A DNA stretch of 64,000 bases from Desulfoluna butyratoxydans (GCF_900699765.1 NZ_CAADHO010000002.1:558001-622000), one strand, 5' to 3'; shown: positions 30,810-40,091, counted from the first letter of the stretch. Program-made: numbers and translations. Notes: a model not told the origin generated them from the sequence alone.

Positions 30810-31045
30810 GCCTCCGGCGGCCAGGTGGGGACACTTGGAAACCCTGTGGCGACTGCATGAAGGCAGTCATTATGCCATTGTTCTCGGGGCATTCACGTGA
30901 TGTGTGATATGTGGCAACCGTTTTTGAAGGAGAGGTCGATTTTATTCTTCTGGAAATACGAGGAAGGCCGTTTGGCAACTGTCCCACGGGCGCAGCCCGT
31001 CAGCACATGTGACGCCCCTGAGGAACGAAGGGACGGAGCATGTGC
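30810..31045. repeat. Intergenic hairpin element 4
   Basis: The left box is GCCTCCGGCGGC (30810-30821). The right arm has ACGGGCGCAGCCCGT (30986-31000) and a hairpin with arms GCACATG (31003-31009) and CATGTGC (31039-31045) around a perfect TGAGGAACGAA loop (31019-31029). The right box is missing. The hairpin ends 14 bases before the stop of the minus-strand gene at 31059. Confidence 0.8.
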
Positions 31046-31058
31046 GCCCCCCTGCTTT

Positions 31059-31823
31059 TTAGTCGGCCGTGATGATCACCAGACCGCCGTGACCGTATCC
31101 GTAGGGTTTCAAGAGGCCTCCGTAGTGGCTGGCAATGCCGTCGGCAAAGCGGGCAAGGGAGACCTCGTAGGGGACGGGCTGGTCTGGGTCCACGTCCAGC
31201 ATGAGAACGGTCTGGGTCTCGGGGTTCCATCGGCCCACAGGCGAGATATGGGGAATGGTGAGGACCGGCAGGAAGGCGCCCTGGTCAAAGTGGGCGATGA
31301 GATAGAGGCCGGGGTCGTTGGCAAACCGGTCGAGGATGGTTCCGGCCCGTGCCATGCGGGTTTCCAGGGACTCTTCAGGGTAAAAGGGCACCACCTCGGT
31401 GAGGGCGTGGATACCATGGTAGGCCAGGGCCGCAGGCACCACCTCTGCCAGGACTTCCAGGGGCAGCCCCCGGCGGCCTTGCCATCCTTCCGGCGAAAGG
31501 CGCTCCTTCCAGCGCCCGGCACGGATCGTCTCCAGAAGATCCATCTGGTTTTCGATGCGCGGGTTTTTCCCATCCCCCATGGCGTTGAGAACGCAGGCCA
31601 CGGCCGCCGCCGAACAGGATGACTCGGTGACCTGGGGCGTGCGCGTGGCAAAAAGCCGTTTGAATCGCTCGTCCTTGTCCCGGAGCGTCGCCAGCTCCGC
31701 TGGGGAGAGGTGGTGAGGCGCCTCGCCGTGGGGACCCCTCTTGAGGGTGCGCAGCCAGAGAACGCGGAGCCGCAGAAGGCTTCTGAGAACGTGGCGGAAG
31801 AGAGTGGCTAACATGGGGTTCAT
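31059..31823 (-). CDS. Phytochelatin synthase-like cysteine protease-fold protein
   Basis: This 254-residue protein has the papain-fold triad of the phytochelatin synthase family: Cys in ESSCSAAAVACVLNAM (position 72 counted from an ATG six bases upstream), His in TIPHISPVGRW (194) and Asp in MLDVDPDQPVPYEV (212). Bacterial homologues usually cleave glutathione to gamma-Glu-Cys, and plant enzymes make metal-binding phytochelatins. I chose the ATG at 31823 because AAGGA lies five bases before it. No secretion signal is clear; the N terminus is Arg-rich. It is a single-gene unit between hairpin elements 4 and 5. A role in metal or thiol handling is inferred. Confidence 0.82.
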   Translation of the reverse strand: MNPMLATLFRHVLRSLLRLRVLWLRTLKRGPHGEAPHHLSPAELATLRDKDERFKRLFATRTPQVTESSCSAAAVACVLNAMGDGKNPRIENQMDLLETIRAGRWKERLSPEGWQGRRGLPLEVLAEVVPAALAYHGIHALTEVVPFYPEESLETRMARAGTILDRFANDPGLYLIAHFDQGAFLPVLTIPHISPVGRWNPETQTVLMLDVDPDQPVPYEVSLARFADGIASHYGGLLKPYGYGHGGLVIITAD

Positions 31824-31883
31824 GGACATCCTTTTGCCAATGATTTGAACGTATCAAGGTGAATATTTAATCTTTATATAGCT

Positions 31884-32307
31884 GCCTCCGGCGGCCAGGG
31901 GATTTTTAGCCTAAGTGGCTTCGCCACCCCTGGACCCCAGGGGCGCGAATGCTCCCGGCCTTCGTTCCTCAGGCCGATCCCATTCGCTGACGGGCTGCGC
32001 CCGTGAAGAAATCCATGGGGTGGCGTTACCGGTGAAATACGAGACGCTATGTTAATGATTGTTTATCGAACATCTGAAATCCTTGCCTTGCGGTAGGGCC
32101 GCCGGGGGCAGTGTGGTTAAATCCACAATGGACAAGTGGCAACAACGTATCCTGTTCGGTCGAAGCCTGTGAATCGGTCCGCACAAACCATCACCGTTTA
32201 TGTCGGGCGAAGCCCGAGCCGAAGGCCATTGCGCTTTGCCCTGAGGAACGAAGGGTAAAGCGCAATGGCAATATGCTTTCGAGGTGGCTCACCTCGCCGC
32301 CGGAGGC
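31884..32307. repeat. Intergenic hairpin element 5 (complete two-arm copy)
   Basis: The left arm has box GCCTCCGGCGGC (31884-31895), arms GCGAATG (31945) and CATTCGC (31981) with loop TTCGTTCCTCA (31961-31971), and ACGGGCTGCGCCCGT (31990-32004). The right arm has TCGGGCGAAGCCCGA (32203-32217), a 17-bp hairpin GCCATTGCGCTTTGCCC (32225) with loop TGAGGAACGAA (32242-32252), and box GCCGCCGGAGGC (32296-32307) with a T-run. The right box ends 17 bases before the recD2 stop. Confidence 0.88.
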
Positions 32308-32323
32308 TGGTTTTTTTCTGCCG

Positions 32324-34489
32324 CTACACAACCTTTTGAAGCAGTTCCGTCAATCGGGTAAAGCGCTTGATGGTTTTGTTGGTACGGACGGCGATGGCAA
32401 GGGCCTTGTAGGACCCCACGAGGACCACGAGCTCTTTGCCCCGGGTGATGCCGGTGTAGATGAGGTTTCGCTGGAGCATGATCTGGTGCTGGGTGGAGAC
32501 GGGGATGACCACGGCCGGGTACTCCGATCCCTGGGATTTATGGATGGAGACGGCGTAGGCCAGGGTGATCTCGTCCAGCTCGGCGGCCTCGTAGGTGACC
32601 TGGTTGTCGTCGAAGCGTGCGGTGACGCGTTTGGCGGCAGGGTCTGCCTCCACAACGCGGCCGATGTCCCCGTTGAAGACGTCTTTGTCGTAGTTGTTTT
32701 TAAGCTGCATTACCTTGTCCCCCAGTCGGAACCTGAACCCGGCTTCGTCCGGGGCTCCCGGGGGCCTGGGGTTGAGGGTGTCCTGGAGGAGCTGATTGAG
32801 GCGCTCGCCCCCCAGAGAGCCCCGGTGCATGGGGGTGAGGAGCTGGATGTCTTCCATGGGGTTCAGGTTAAAGCGCCGGGGGATCCGCCGGGCCACCAGC
32901 TCCACGATGGTGCGGGCCACGGCTTCGGGGTCGTTTCTCTCGATGATGAAAAAATCCCCGCCCGGTTCGCGGGTTCCGGAAAAAGGTTTTTCCCCTTTGT
33001 TGATGCGGTGGGCGTTGACCACGATGAGGCTTTTTTCAGCCTGCCGGAAGATTTCGGTGAGGGTGGTGACCGGGATGCATGTGGAGGCGATGATGTCCCG
33101 GAGCACGTTGCCCGGGCCCACCGGGGGCAGCTGATGAACGTCCCCCACCAAGATGAGGGTGGCGGTGTCGGGCACGGCTTTCAAGAGGTTGAACATCAGG
33201 GGCACGTCGATCATGGAGGCCTCGTCCACCACCAGGACGTCGCAGGAGAGAGGGTTCTCCCGGTTTCGCTGAAAGCCTCCCTTTTGAAAGCTGAATTCCA
33301 GGAGCCGGTGGATGGTCTTGGACGTAAAGCCCGTGGACTCGGTCATGCGCTTGGCCGCACGGCCCGTGGGGGCGGCCAGGAGCATCCTGGCCCCGGCCTT
33401 GTGGTAGATCTTCAGGATGGCTTTGATGATGGTGGTCTTGCCCGTGCCCGGGCCGCCGGTGATGACCATGGCTTTGGACGAGAGGGCCCCTTGCACTGCT
33501 TCCCGCTGGCGGGGAGCAAGGCGCATGGAGAGGCGTTTTTCCATGGCAGCCACCTCCCCTTGGGGATCTTCGAACACAGGGAATTTTTTTCCCCGTGCCA
33601 CCTGGGCAAGGGTGTTGGCGATGCCCCGCTCTGAGTGAAAGAGCCAGGGCAGGTAGACGGCCTCGCCTATCTCCGGGTTGTCCACCTTTTTGGTGATCAC
33701 CTTTTCGTGTTCGGCAAGGTGGGCGATGCCTTTTCCGATGGGCTCGGCCGGGAGCTGGAGAAGCTCCACGGCCTTTTGGAGGAGCTGGTCTGAGGGCAGG
33801 AAAAGGTGTCCCTCGTCCGTGGCGTGGGAGAGGACGTAGAGAAGCCCTGCGTGGATCCTCTGGGGGGCGTCCATGGCAAACCCGGTGGAGCGCGCAATGC
33901 GATCCGCCGTGAGAAACCCGATGCCCGCCACCTCCGTGGCCAGGGCGTAAGGGTTTCTCGTCACAACAGACACCGCCTTTTTGCCGAAGGCCTTCACGAT
34001 GCGGGTGGCAAAGGCCGACCCCACTCCGTGGGAGTGGAGAAACACCATCACCTGGCGCACGTCCATCTGTTCTTCCCAGCCGGACAAGATCTGCTCGGCC
34101 TTCTTTTTGCCGATGCCCTCCACATCCAGAAGTTTTTCCGGCTCCTTGTCGATGACCTCCAGGGTCTTGGTCCCAAAGGCGGCCACAAGCCTCTCGGCCA
34201 TTTTCGGCCCGATGCCGTGGATGGCCTTGGACGACAGGTATTTTTCGATGCCCGCAGATGTCACCGGCAGGGCCGTGGAGAATGTGTCGACCTTGAACTG
34301 CAACCCGTACTGGGAGTGGGATTCAAACCGTCCCATGGCCTCGATGAACGTCCCGTCCGGAGGTCCCATGAGCGGCCCCACCATGGTCACTTCACCACGC
34401 CCCTTCACCTTTACCTTGGCAATGGTAAACCCCGTCTCCTCACTGGTAAACGTGGTGCGAACAATCTCTCCACAAAGGGTTTCGGTCAT
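32324..34489 (-). CDS. recD2: RecD2-type ATP-dependent DNA helicase
   Basis: This 721-residue SF1B helicase, 5' to 3', is of the RecD2/TraA-like branch that acts without RecBC. The N-terminal domain has helix-hairpin-helix segments (ERLVAAFGTKTLEVIDKEPEKLLDVEGIGKKKAEQI near 110). Walker A GGPGTGKTT lies near 346, then Walker B VLVVDEASM, QLPPVGPG, and the last helicase motif YAVSIHKSQGSEYPAVV near 650. It probably repairs or unwinds stalled-fork DNA. The gene is a single unit bracketed by elements 5 and 6 and is one unit away from sbcDC, another DNA-repair pair. Confidence 0.92.
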   Translation of the reverse strand: MTETLCGEIVRTTFTSEETGFTIAKVKVKGRGEVTMVGPLMGPPDGTFIEAMGRFESHSQYGLQFKVDTFSTALPVTSAGIEKYLSSKAIHGIGPKMAERLVAAFGTKTLEVIDKEPEKLLDVEGIGKKKAEQILSGWEEQMDVRQVMVFLHSHGVGSAFATRIVKAFGKKAVSVVTRNPYALATEVAGIGFLTADRIARSTGFAMDAPQRIHAGLLYVLSHATDEGHLFLPSDQLLQKAVELLQLPAEPIGKGIAHLAEHEKVITKKVDNPEIGEAVYLPWLFHSERGIANTLAQVARGKKFPVFEDPQGEVAAMEKRLSMRLAPRQREAVQGALSSKAMVITGGPGTGKTTIIKAILKIYHKAGARMLLAAPTGRAAKRMTESTGFTSKTIHRLLEFSFQKGGFQRNRENPLSCDVLVVDEASMIDVPLMFNLLKAVPDTATLILVGDVHQLPPVGPGNVLRDIIASTCIPVTTLTEIFRQAEKSLIVVNAHRINKGEKPFSGTREPGGDFFIIERNDPEAVARTIVELVARRIPRRFNLNPMEDIQLLTPMHRGSLGGERLNQLLQDTLNPRPPGAPDEAGFRFRLGDKVMQLKNNYDKDVFNGDIGRVVEADPAAKRVTARFDDNQVTYEAAELDEITLAYAVSIHKSQGSEYPAVVIPVSTQHQIMLQRNLIYTGITRGKELVVLVGSYKALAIAVRTNKTIKRFTRLTELLQKVV

Positions 34490-34534
34490 GATGAAAAGCG
34501 AGCCTTTCTATGGTTAACGTCGGTGGAAAAGTGT

Positions 34535-35236
34535 GCCTCCGGCGGCAAGGGGCTGAGCCCCTTGACCTCAGGATTGCGAATACTCCAACCCTCGTGCCTC
34601 GGGTTGTCCCATTCGCTGACGGGCTTCGCCCGTGTTTATCGGTACGTTGAAACCGTTCTTTTATACGTTATTCACTAATAGACTACATAGTCGGCGAAAT
34701 GCCAAGATTCAAGGGAAGAGCAAAATTAAAAAGTAACGATTCGGTGTGTGCCTTCCGTTGCCCTGCCACGGATTCCAAAACAACCACGAAAGATCGACCA
34801 AAACGGAGCGCCGCACTCCGGTGCGGCATTTTAGTCCGTCGTTACCCGTGCCGCACAGGAGTGCGGCGCTCCAGGGGACAAGGATGCTGAGGGGGGATGT
34901 GATTTGACCCGAGGAAACCGCCTGTGCCCGTTGATGTAGCACTATTTGTTCCACATCAACGGGCTACGGCGCGATAAGCGATTCGTCTTCGCCTGCGGCC
35001 AGTGCTTTCAAGGCGGTAAACCTTGTCGCCGGAAGCAGGCCGGTTAAAGCTGACTTTTAACGGGTTACGATAGCGCATCCTGGCCTTCCAATGCTTGTGG
35101 GACCGTTTGTACAAACTGCCAGCTCACGTATCGGGCGAAGCCCGAGCCGAAGGCGCGTGCGCATTTTTCTGAGGAACGAAGGAAAATGCGCACGCGCAAC
35201 CAGCTTTCGAGGTGGCTCCACCTCGCCGCCGGAGGC
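34535..35236. repeat. Intergenic hairpin element 6 (complete arms, long spacer)
   Basis: The left arm has box GCCTCCGGCGGC (34535-34546), a hairpin with GCGAAT and ATTCGC (34576-34616), and ACGGGCTTCGCCCGT (34619-34633). The right arm has TCGGGCGAAGCCCGA (35131-35145), a 17-bp hairpin with different stem sequence, GCGCGTGCGCATTTTTC (35153-35169), the same loop TGAGGAACGAA (35170-35180), and box GCCGCCGGAGGC (35225-35236) with a T-run. About 500 bases of spacer contain the hairpin at 34805-34872, a truncated arm-like stretch near 34893-34920 (ATGTGATTTGACCCGAGGAA), and a 12-bp stem around 34927-34965. Confidence 0.85.
34805..34872. repeat. Large double-stem palindrome inside element 6
   Basis: The outer arms GGAGCGCCGCACTCC (34805-34819) and the exact complement (34858-34872) surround inner arms GTGCGGCA (34821-34828) and TGCCGCAC (34849-34856), with a 20-base loop. 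Only one base on each side is unpaired between the stems. No T-run follows. Confidence 0.75.
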
Positions 35237-35248
35237 TTTTTCCCTTAG

Positions 35249-38200
35249 CTATCCATCCACAATCGCCAGCGTGGCGTGGCCGTCGGCTGTGCGGGTCACT
35301 TCGATCTGGGTGCCCAGGCGGTTTTTGAGGAGTTCCACGTGGGAGATGACACCGATGGTGCGGCTTGACAGGCGCAGGTTTTCCAGGGCGGCCAGGGCGG
35401 TGTCCAGGGTGTCTGAGTCGAGGCTTCCGAAGCCTTCGTCGATGAAGAGGCTCTCGATGCGGGTTTTCCGGCCTGCCATTTCCGAGAGGCCCAGGGCCAG
35501 GGCGAGGCTTACGAGAAAGGATTCGCCGCCGGAGAGGCTCTTGGTGGGGCGCACGGCATCGGCCTGGTAGCGGTCGATGATTTCGAGCTCCAGGTCTTCC
35601 CCCGGAATTCGCTGGATCTCGTAGCGGGGGTTCAAGGTGACGAGGTGCCTGTTGGCCAGACTCACCAGCTGGGCCAGGGTAAGGCCCTGGGCAAAGGTGG
35701 AAAACTTGCTGCCGTTGGAGGAGCCGATGAGGTCTTTCAGAACCAGCCAGGGGCGGGCTTCGGCTTCCAACGCGTCGATTTGTTTGAGCTGGTCGGCCTG
35801 GTCGGCGCGGGCTTTTTTGTCTGCGGCAAGGGCGGCGCTTATTTCGCCCATGCGTTTCAAGAGGTTGTCCCGCTCTTTCTCTTTTTCCTGTTTCAGCCGG
35901 GTGAGCTCTGCGGCCTCTTCGTCTGTGGGCGGCTTTTTCTCGGCGAGACGGGCCAGGGCCTCTTCGGTCTGGCGGGTCAGGGTCTCCAGGCGGACTTTCT
36001 GGGTTTCGAGGCGCTGGCTTTCGGCTTGGAGGCCTGCCAGGGTGTCTTCATCCAGGAGGGCCGACGTAAGCTCCGTGATGTCCGCAAACCCCCGTTTGAT
36101 GGCATTGGCGGTCAGTTCCACGTGAAACGCTTTCCGTGATGTTTCGCCATCGGCAAGCTCACGTTCGGTGGTGGCGATGCGGGTGGCAAGGGCGGCGAGG
36201 GCAGAGAGGGCTTTTTCGCAGAGGGTGCGGCGTGCTGGATCTGCCAGGAGCGCGTCGGGTACCTCAGGGGAGGCAACCTCGATGTCGCTGAATGGGGCGC
36301 TTTTTTCAGTCCATTCGTTGCGTTCTGTTTTGATGCGGGTGATCTGATCGGCAAGGGTGGCAAGGCCGGCCTCGGTGGTGGTCAGGGTATGCCGGGCCGT
36401 TTTCAGCGCATCTCCCTTTGATCTCCAGGCTGCAGCCCGGGTTTCCAGGGCGGCAAGGGCCTTGGACGCCTCTTCGGGTGATGTCGCCGTAAGATTCCAC
36501 GGGGCAAGGGACTGTTCAAAGGCGGTCAGGGCCTGGTGGGTGTCCTCTTTGAGGCGTGCCTGGTGAGCCCTTTGCTCTTCAAGTCGGGCGGTGGTGTCGG
36601 CCAGGGAGGCGTTCAGCTGCACGAGCCGGGCAGCGCTGGCCTCGCTTCTTCCGCGGGCCGCGATGCACGCTTTTTCGGCTGCGGTGAGTTTGGTTTCCAG
36701 GGTTTCGATGCTGCTGAGCTGACGGCCAATGGCGTCGAGTGTTTCTCTGTTTTCGGAGATCAGGGCGTCAAGTTTCGGCCGGTCACCGATGGCCATGTCA
36801 ATGGCCTGCTCAGACGAGATACGGGAAACATTTTTGCTTATCTCGCTGGCTTTTTTTTCCTGTGCTGTGAGCTGCGCATCAAGGCCTTTGAGGGTGGCGA
36901 GGGTGGCCGTGAGGCTTTTTTCACAGTGCCGTTCTTTTTTCTCCAGGTCGGCCACGGTTGTTTTCTGCGTCTTTAAAGCCGCTTCGGTATCCGACGGTTT
37001 CGGGAGGTCGTGGTCTGCAAAGGGGTGGGCTGTGGCCCCGCACAGGGGGCACGCCTCTCCGGGTACGAGCTGGGCCCGTCTCTCCTCCAGGCTGGCTATG
37101 ACAGAGGCCTGGGTGTGAAGCACTTCTTTGTGAGAAAGAATTCTTCGCTCGGTCTCCAGGGATTTGCACAGCTTGGCGGCTTCGGCGTCCAGGCGTTTTT
37201 TTTCGGCCTCCTGCTCTGATCGCTGGGCCTTCAGCGTTTCTTGTTCCGCACAGACGGTGAGGTGGGCGTCCATGAGGCGTGTGAGATCTTCAAGGGCACC
37301 GCGCATCTTTTCAGCCGCTTCCTTTTGCCGGGTCCACTCTGCCTTGGGCTTGAGGGCGGAAAGCTCTGCGGCCAGGTTTTTTGCGATCCCCTCTTTGTCT
37401 GCCAGCTCTTTTTTGGATTGGGCCTCCTCGGTGTTGGCTGTTTTCCTCTCTTTTTGGAGGCGATCCATGGATTGAAGGGTGAGGGCCGCTGCTTTGTCCG
37501 CTTCCATCAAACCTTGGGCCATGGACCGGATCGTTTCGGCGTTGCCGCGCAATTTGGCAAGCGCGTTTTCGATGGATTCATCGCTGCTGTGGGCTCGCTG
37601 CCAGGCTTCCATGGCGGTTATGTCAAGCGTGAGGGCCTCTTTTTGAGCAAGGCCCTTGCCTCTTCTGGTTTCAATGGCCTGGATCTGGTTTGTGCAGGCT
37701 GCAACAGCCGATGCAAAGGCGGTGGCCGCATCGTTTCGGGCGTTGGTGTGGGCTGTCTTGAGCTCTGCCAGCTGGCCCTTGAGGGTTGTCAGGGTATTAT
37801 TTTTAGAGGCCCAGAGTTTCAGGTCCCCGGCAAGGGGCGCTGCCGCCTGATGGCGTTTCAGCTTTTCCCGTTGCGGCTGAAAGCCTGTGTTTTGCTCATG
37901 CCACGCCTTTTGTTCTATCTGGAGGTTCTCTTTTTCTGTTGTGGCCTTCACCCAGGCTGCGTGGCAGTCCAGGCGGCCTATGAGGGTTTTCAGCTTATCT
38001 TCCAGGGCCTGTTTCAGTTCGGCAAGGGAGCCGTGCTCCTCGTCGAGACCTTTTAAGTCTTCTTCGGAGAGAAGGGAGATGAGGTTGGCCGCGGTGCGGG
38101 CGTCCTTGATGGCCTCCTCTTTTTCCCGGGCTGCTTCGTGGGCCAGGATGCTCAGCTCCGAATAGATCTCGGTGCCGGTGATGCGCTCCAGGAGCTCTCC

Positions 38201-38707
38201 CCGGTCTTTGATGCCAGCGTCAAGGAACTCTTTGAACCGGCCCTGGGCGAGGAGCACGGACCGAAGAAACCGGTGGTAATCGAGGCCGGTGAGCTCGGTG
38301 ACGGCCTCGTCCACCAGCCTGATCTTTGTCTCCAGCACATCGCCGGAGGCGTCCGCGAGCTGGCGCTTGGTCCCCTGGATGCGCCCATCGGGTTTTTTGC
38401 GGGCCCTGGCCAGGTCCCACCTGGCCGAATAGACCCCTTTTCCGCACTCAAAGCTCACTTCGGCAAAGCACTCTCCTGTGCCGCGGCTCATCATATTTTC
38501 CGGGTTGTTTCGCTTGTTGTCGTCGTACCGGGCAGCCTTGCCAAAGAGGGCCAGGGTGATGGCATCCAGGATGGTGGTCTTCCCGGAGCCTGTGGGGCCG
38601 GTGATGGCAAAGATGCCTGCCTCGGACAGGGGGCCTTCGGAAAAATCGATGTCGAACCGGCCTTTCAGGGAGTTGAGGTTCTGAAAGGCAAGATGGAGGA
38701 TTTTCAT
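35249..38707 (-). CDS. sbcC: Exonuclease subunit SbcC
   Basis: This 1152-residue Rad50-type SMC protein has Walker A GPTGSGKTTILDAIT near 33 and two long coiled-coil arms. A zinc-hook-like CPLCGA lies in the middle (PGEACPLCGATAHPF, near 530). The C-terminal ABC signature SLSGGESFLVSLALALGLSE and Walker B LFIDEGFGSLD are intact. With SbcD it trims and cleaves DNA hairpins and double-strand ends. The ATG at 38707 follows AGGAGG and overlaps the sbcD stop by four bases. Hairpin cleavage is of interest because this genome region is full of long palindromes. Confidence 0.94.
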   Translation of the reverse strand: MKILHLAFQNLNSLKGRFDIDFSEGPLSEAGIFAITGPTGSGKTTILDAITLALFGKAARYDDNKRNNPENMMSRGTGECFAEVSFECGKGVYSARWDLARARKKPDGRIQGTKRQLADASGDVLETKIRLVDEAVTELTGLDYHRFLRSVLLAQGRFKEFLDAGIKDRGELLERITGTEIYSELSILAHEAAREKEEAIKDARTAANLISLLSEEDLKGLDEEHGSLAELKQALEDKLKTLIGRLDCHAAWVKATTEKENLQIEQKAWHEQNTGFQPQREKLKRHQAAAPLAGDLKLWASKNNTLTTLKGQLAELKTAHTNARNDAATAFASAVAACTNQIQAIETRRGKGLAQKEALTLDITAMEAWQRAHSSDESIENALAKLRGNAETIRSMAQGLMEADKAAALTLQSMDRLQKERKTANTEEAQSKKELADKEGIAKNLAAELSALKPKAEWTRQKEAAEKMRGALEDLTRLMDAHLTVCAEQETLKAQRSEQEAEKKRLDAEAAKLCKSLETERRILSHKEVLHTQASVIASLEERRAQLVPGEACPLCGATAHPFADHDLPKPSDTEAALKTQKTTVADLEKKERHCEKSLTATLATLKGLDAQLTAQEKKASEISKNVSRISSEQAIDMAIGDRPKLDALISENRETLDAIGRQLSSIETLETKLTAAEKACIAARGRSEASAARLVQLNASLADTTARLEEQRAHQARLKEDTHQALTAFEQSLAPWNLTATSPEEASKALAALETRAAAWRSKGDALKTARHTLTTTEAGLATLADQITRIKTERNEWTEKSAPFSDIEVASPEVPDALLADPARRTLCEKALSALAALATRIATTERELADGETSRKAFHVELTANAIKRGFADITELTSALLDEDTLAGLQAESQRLETQKVRLETLTRQTEEALARLAEKKPPTDEEAAELTRLKQEKEKERDNLLKRMGEISAALAADKKARADQADQLKQIDALEAEARPWLVLKDLIGSSNGSKFSTFAQGLTLAQLVSLANRHLVTLNPRYEIQRIPGEDLELEIIDRYQADAVRPTKSLSGGESFLVSLALALGLSEMAGRKTRIESLFIDEGFGSLDSDTLDTALAALENLRLSSRTIGVISHVELLKNRLGTQIEVTRTADGHATLAIVDG

Positions 38708-39915
38708 TTTTCCGCCTCCTGGGCCAGGGTGAGAAGGTGGGAAAAGCATTCAACAAGGGTGTCGGGGGGGACCTCGCCCTCATAGGCCTCCAGGCGCCGT
38801 TGAAAGACCTCTTCGGGGTTCAGTTCGTTGATGGAGAGATCCCCCGGGGCAAGCTCGGCTGAAGGGCGGCCCGAGGTATCGAGGCCCACCTTGAGGACCT
38901 CTGCGCCGTGTTCTCCTGCCAGGGTCCGCAGCTCTTCATTGAGGGTGGAGGAGGGAAGGCTTCCTTTGACGGTGAGTTCCACCCAGGGTGTGAGGCCTTT
39001 TTCGCTTACCTCAAGGGCTGTCAGGGCCTCCTTGAGGGCATCGGCGTCGCCTTTGATGCGCAGCAGGGGGCGGAACGTGGGGACGGCGATGGGCTCCTGG
39101 GTGAGGGTGCCGCCTGCCGTGTTGATAAGCCGAATTTCCTTGGGCTGGCTTGCTTCGCTGAAGCTTAAGGCAATGGGGCTGCCCGAGTACCGGATGGTCT
39201 GGCTGCCCCCCACGGCCTGGGGGGTGTGGATGTGGCCGAGGGCCACGTAGTCGAAGGTATCGGGAAAGTCTCCTCCGGAGATGCTGCCCAGGTTGCCGAT
39301 GTGGATGGTGCGTTCCGAGTCGGAGACCGAAGAGCCCAGGGCCGTAAGGTGGCCGGTGCCGATGACCGGGGTGCCGTTGCTTCTGGCGTGGGCCACCTCG
39401 GCGATCTCTGTGTAGGCGGCCCTGATGCCTGCGCGGGTTCGCGCCGACAGCTCGTCAAAGCTTTCCCCGGCCACGGCCTTTCGTACGTCCCGGTCCCTTA
39501 AATAGGGAACAGCCGCCACCCACACACCGGGATCGGTTTCATCCCGCAGGCAGGGCACATGAAAGACCGCCTCTTCCGCGCTTTCCGGCAGGGCTCCCAC
39601 CACCTTGATGTTGAGGGTCTCCAGCACCGTGGCCGGGGCGTCCAGGTGGGGGGCTGAGTCGTGGTTGCCCCCGACGATGACCGCAGAACAGGTCCCCATG
39701 GCCCCAAGGCGGGTGAGAAACCGGTAGTACATGCGCTCGGCCTCCCTGGGCGGATTGGCCGTGTCAAAGATGTCGCCGGACACAATGAGAAGGTCCACCC
39801 GGCGGGTTTCAATGGTCGCAAGGAGAAAGCGCAGAAACGCCTCGTGCTCCTCAAAGCGATCCCGGTCGAAGAAGTGCTGGCCCAGGTGCCAGTCCGAGGT
39901 GTGGATGATGTGCAT
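38704..39915 (-). CDS. sbcD: Exonuclease subunit SbcD
   Basis: This 403-residue Mre11-type nuclease has the phosphodiesterase motifs MHIIHTSDWHLGQ, VSGDIFDTANPP, VGGNHDSAPHLDAP and, later, GTGHLTALG and ALGHIHTPQ. It works with SbcC as a dsDNA exonuclease and hairpin endonuclease. I chose the ATG at 39915, which has GGAG at five bases; longer upstream versions run into a repeat element. The operon is sbcD-sbcC, with the C subunit translated by overlap. Confidence 0.94.
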   Translation of the reverse strand: MHIIHTSDWHLGQHFFDRDRFEEHEAFLRFLLATIETRRVDLLIVSGDIFDTANPPREAERMYYRFLTRLGAMGTCSAVIVGGNHDSAPHLDAPATVLETLNIKVVGALPESAEEAVFHVPCLRDETDPGVWVAAVPYLRDRDVRKAVAGESFDELSARTRAGIRAAYTEIAEVAHARSNGTPVIGTGHLTALGSSVSDSERTIHIGNLGSISGGDFPDTFDYVALGHIHTPQAVGGSQTIRYSGSPIALSFSEASQPKEIRLINTAGGTLTQEPIAVPTFRPLLRIKGDADALKEALTALEVSEKGLTPWVELTVKGSLPSSTLNEELRTLAGEHGAEVLKVGLDTSGRPSAELAPGDLSINELNPEEVFQRRLEAYEGEVPPDTLVECFSHLLTLAQEAEK

Positions 39916-39929
39916 GGCTCTCCGGTTTC

Positions 39930-40049
39930 GCATATGCTCCGACCCCTCGCTTATCGGGCTCCTCACATATGCTTACGGGCTGTGCCCGTTAAAAAAATAG
40001 GGTAACGACTCGGCTCCCAGAAGCAGCTTCCGGCGGCCCTGCCGGGGGG
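39930..40049. repeat. Intergenic hairpin element 7 (diverged copy)
   Basis: A hairpin with GCATATG (39930-39936) and CATATGC (39966-39972) arms has a diverged loop. It is followed by ACGGGCTGTGCCCGT (39975-39989), and a box-like stretch CTTCCGGCGGCCCTGCCGG starts near 40027. It lies just upstream of sbcD. The left box is absent. Confidence 0.6.
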
Positions 40050-40091
40050 AAACGATTTGATATCCAGAATTAGCAGTCCGGTGTGGGGGTG

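Noticed and set aside
21819-35236. Integron attC sites as explanation for the hairpin elements
   Set aside because: The copies lack the RYYYAAC/GTTRRRY core sites, no integron integrase is in the window, and the loop sequence is conserved, which is unlike attC.
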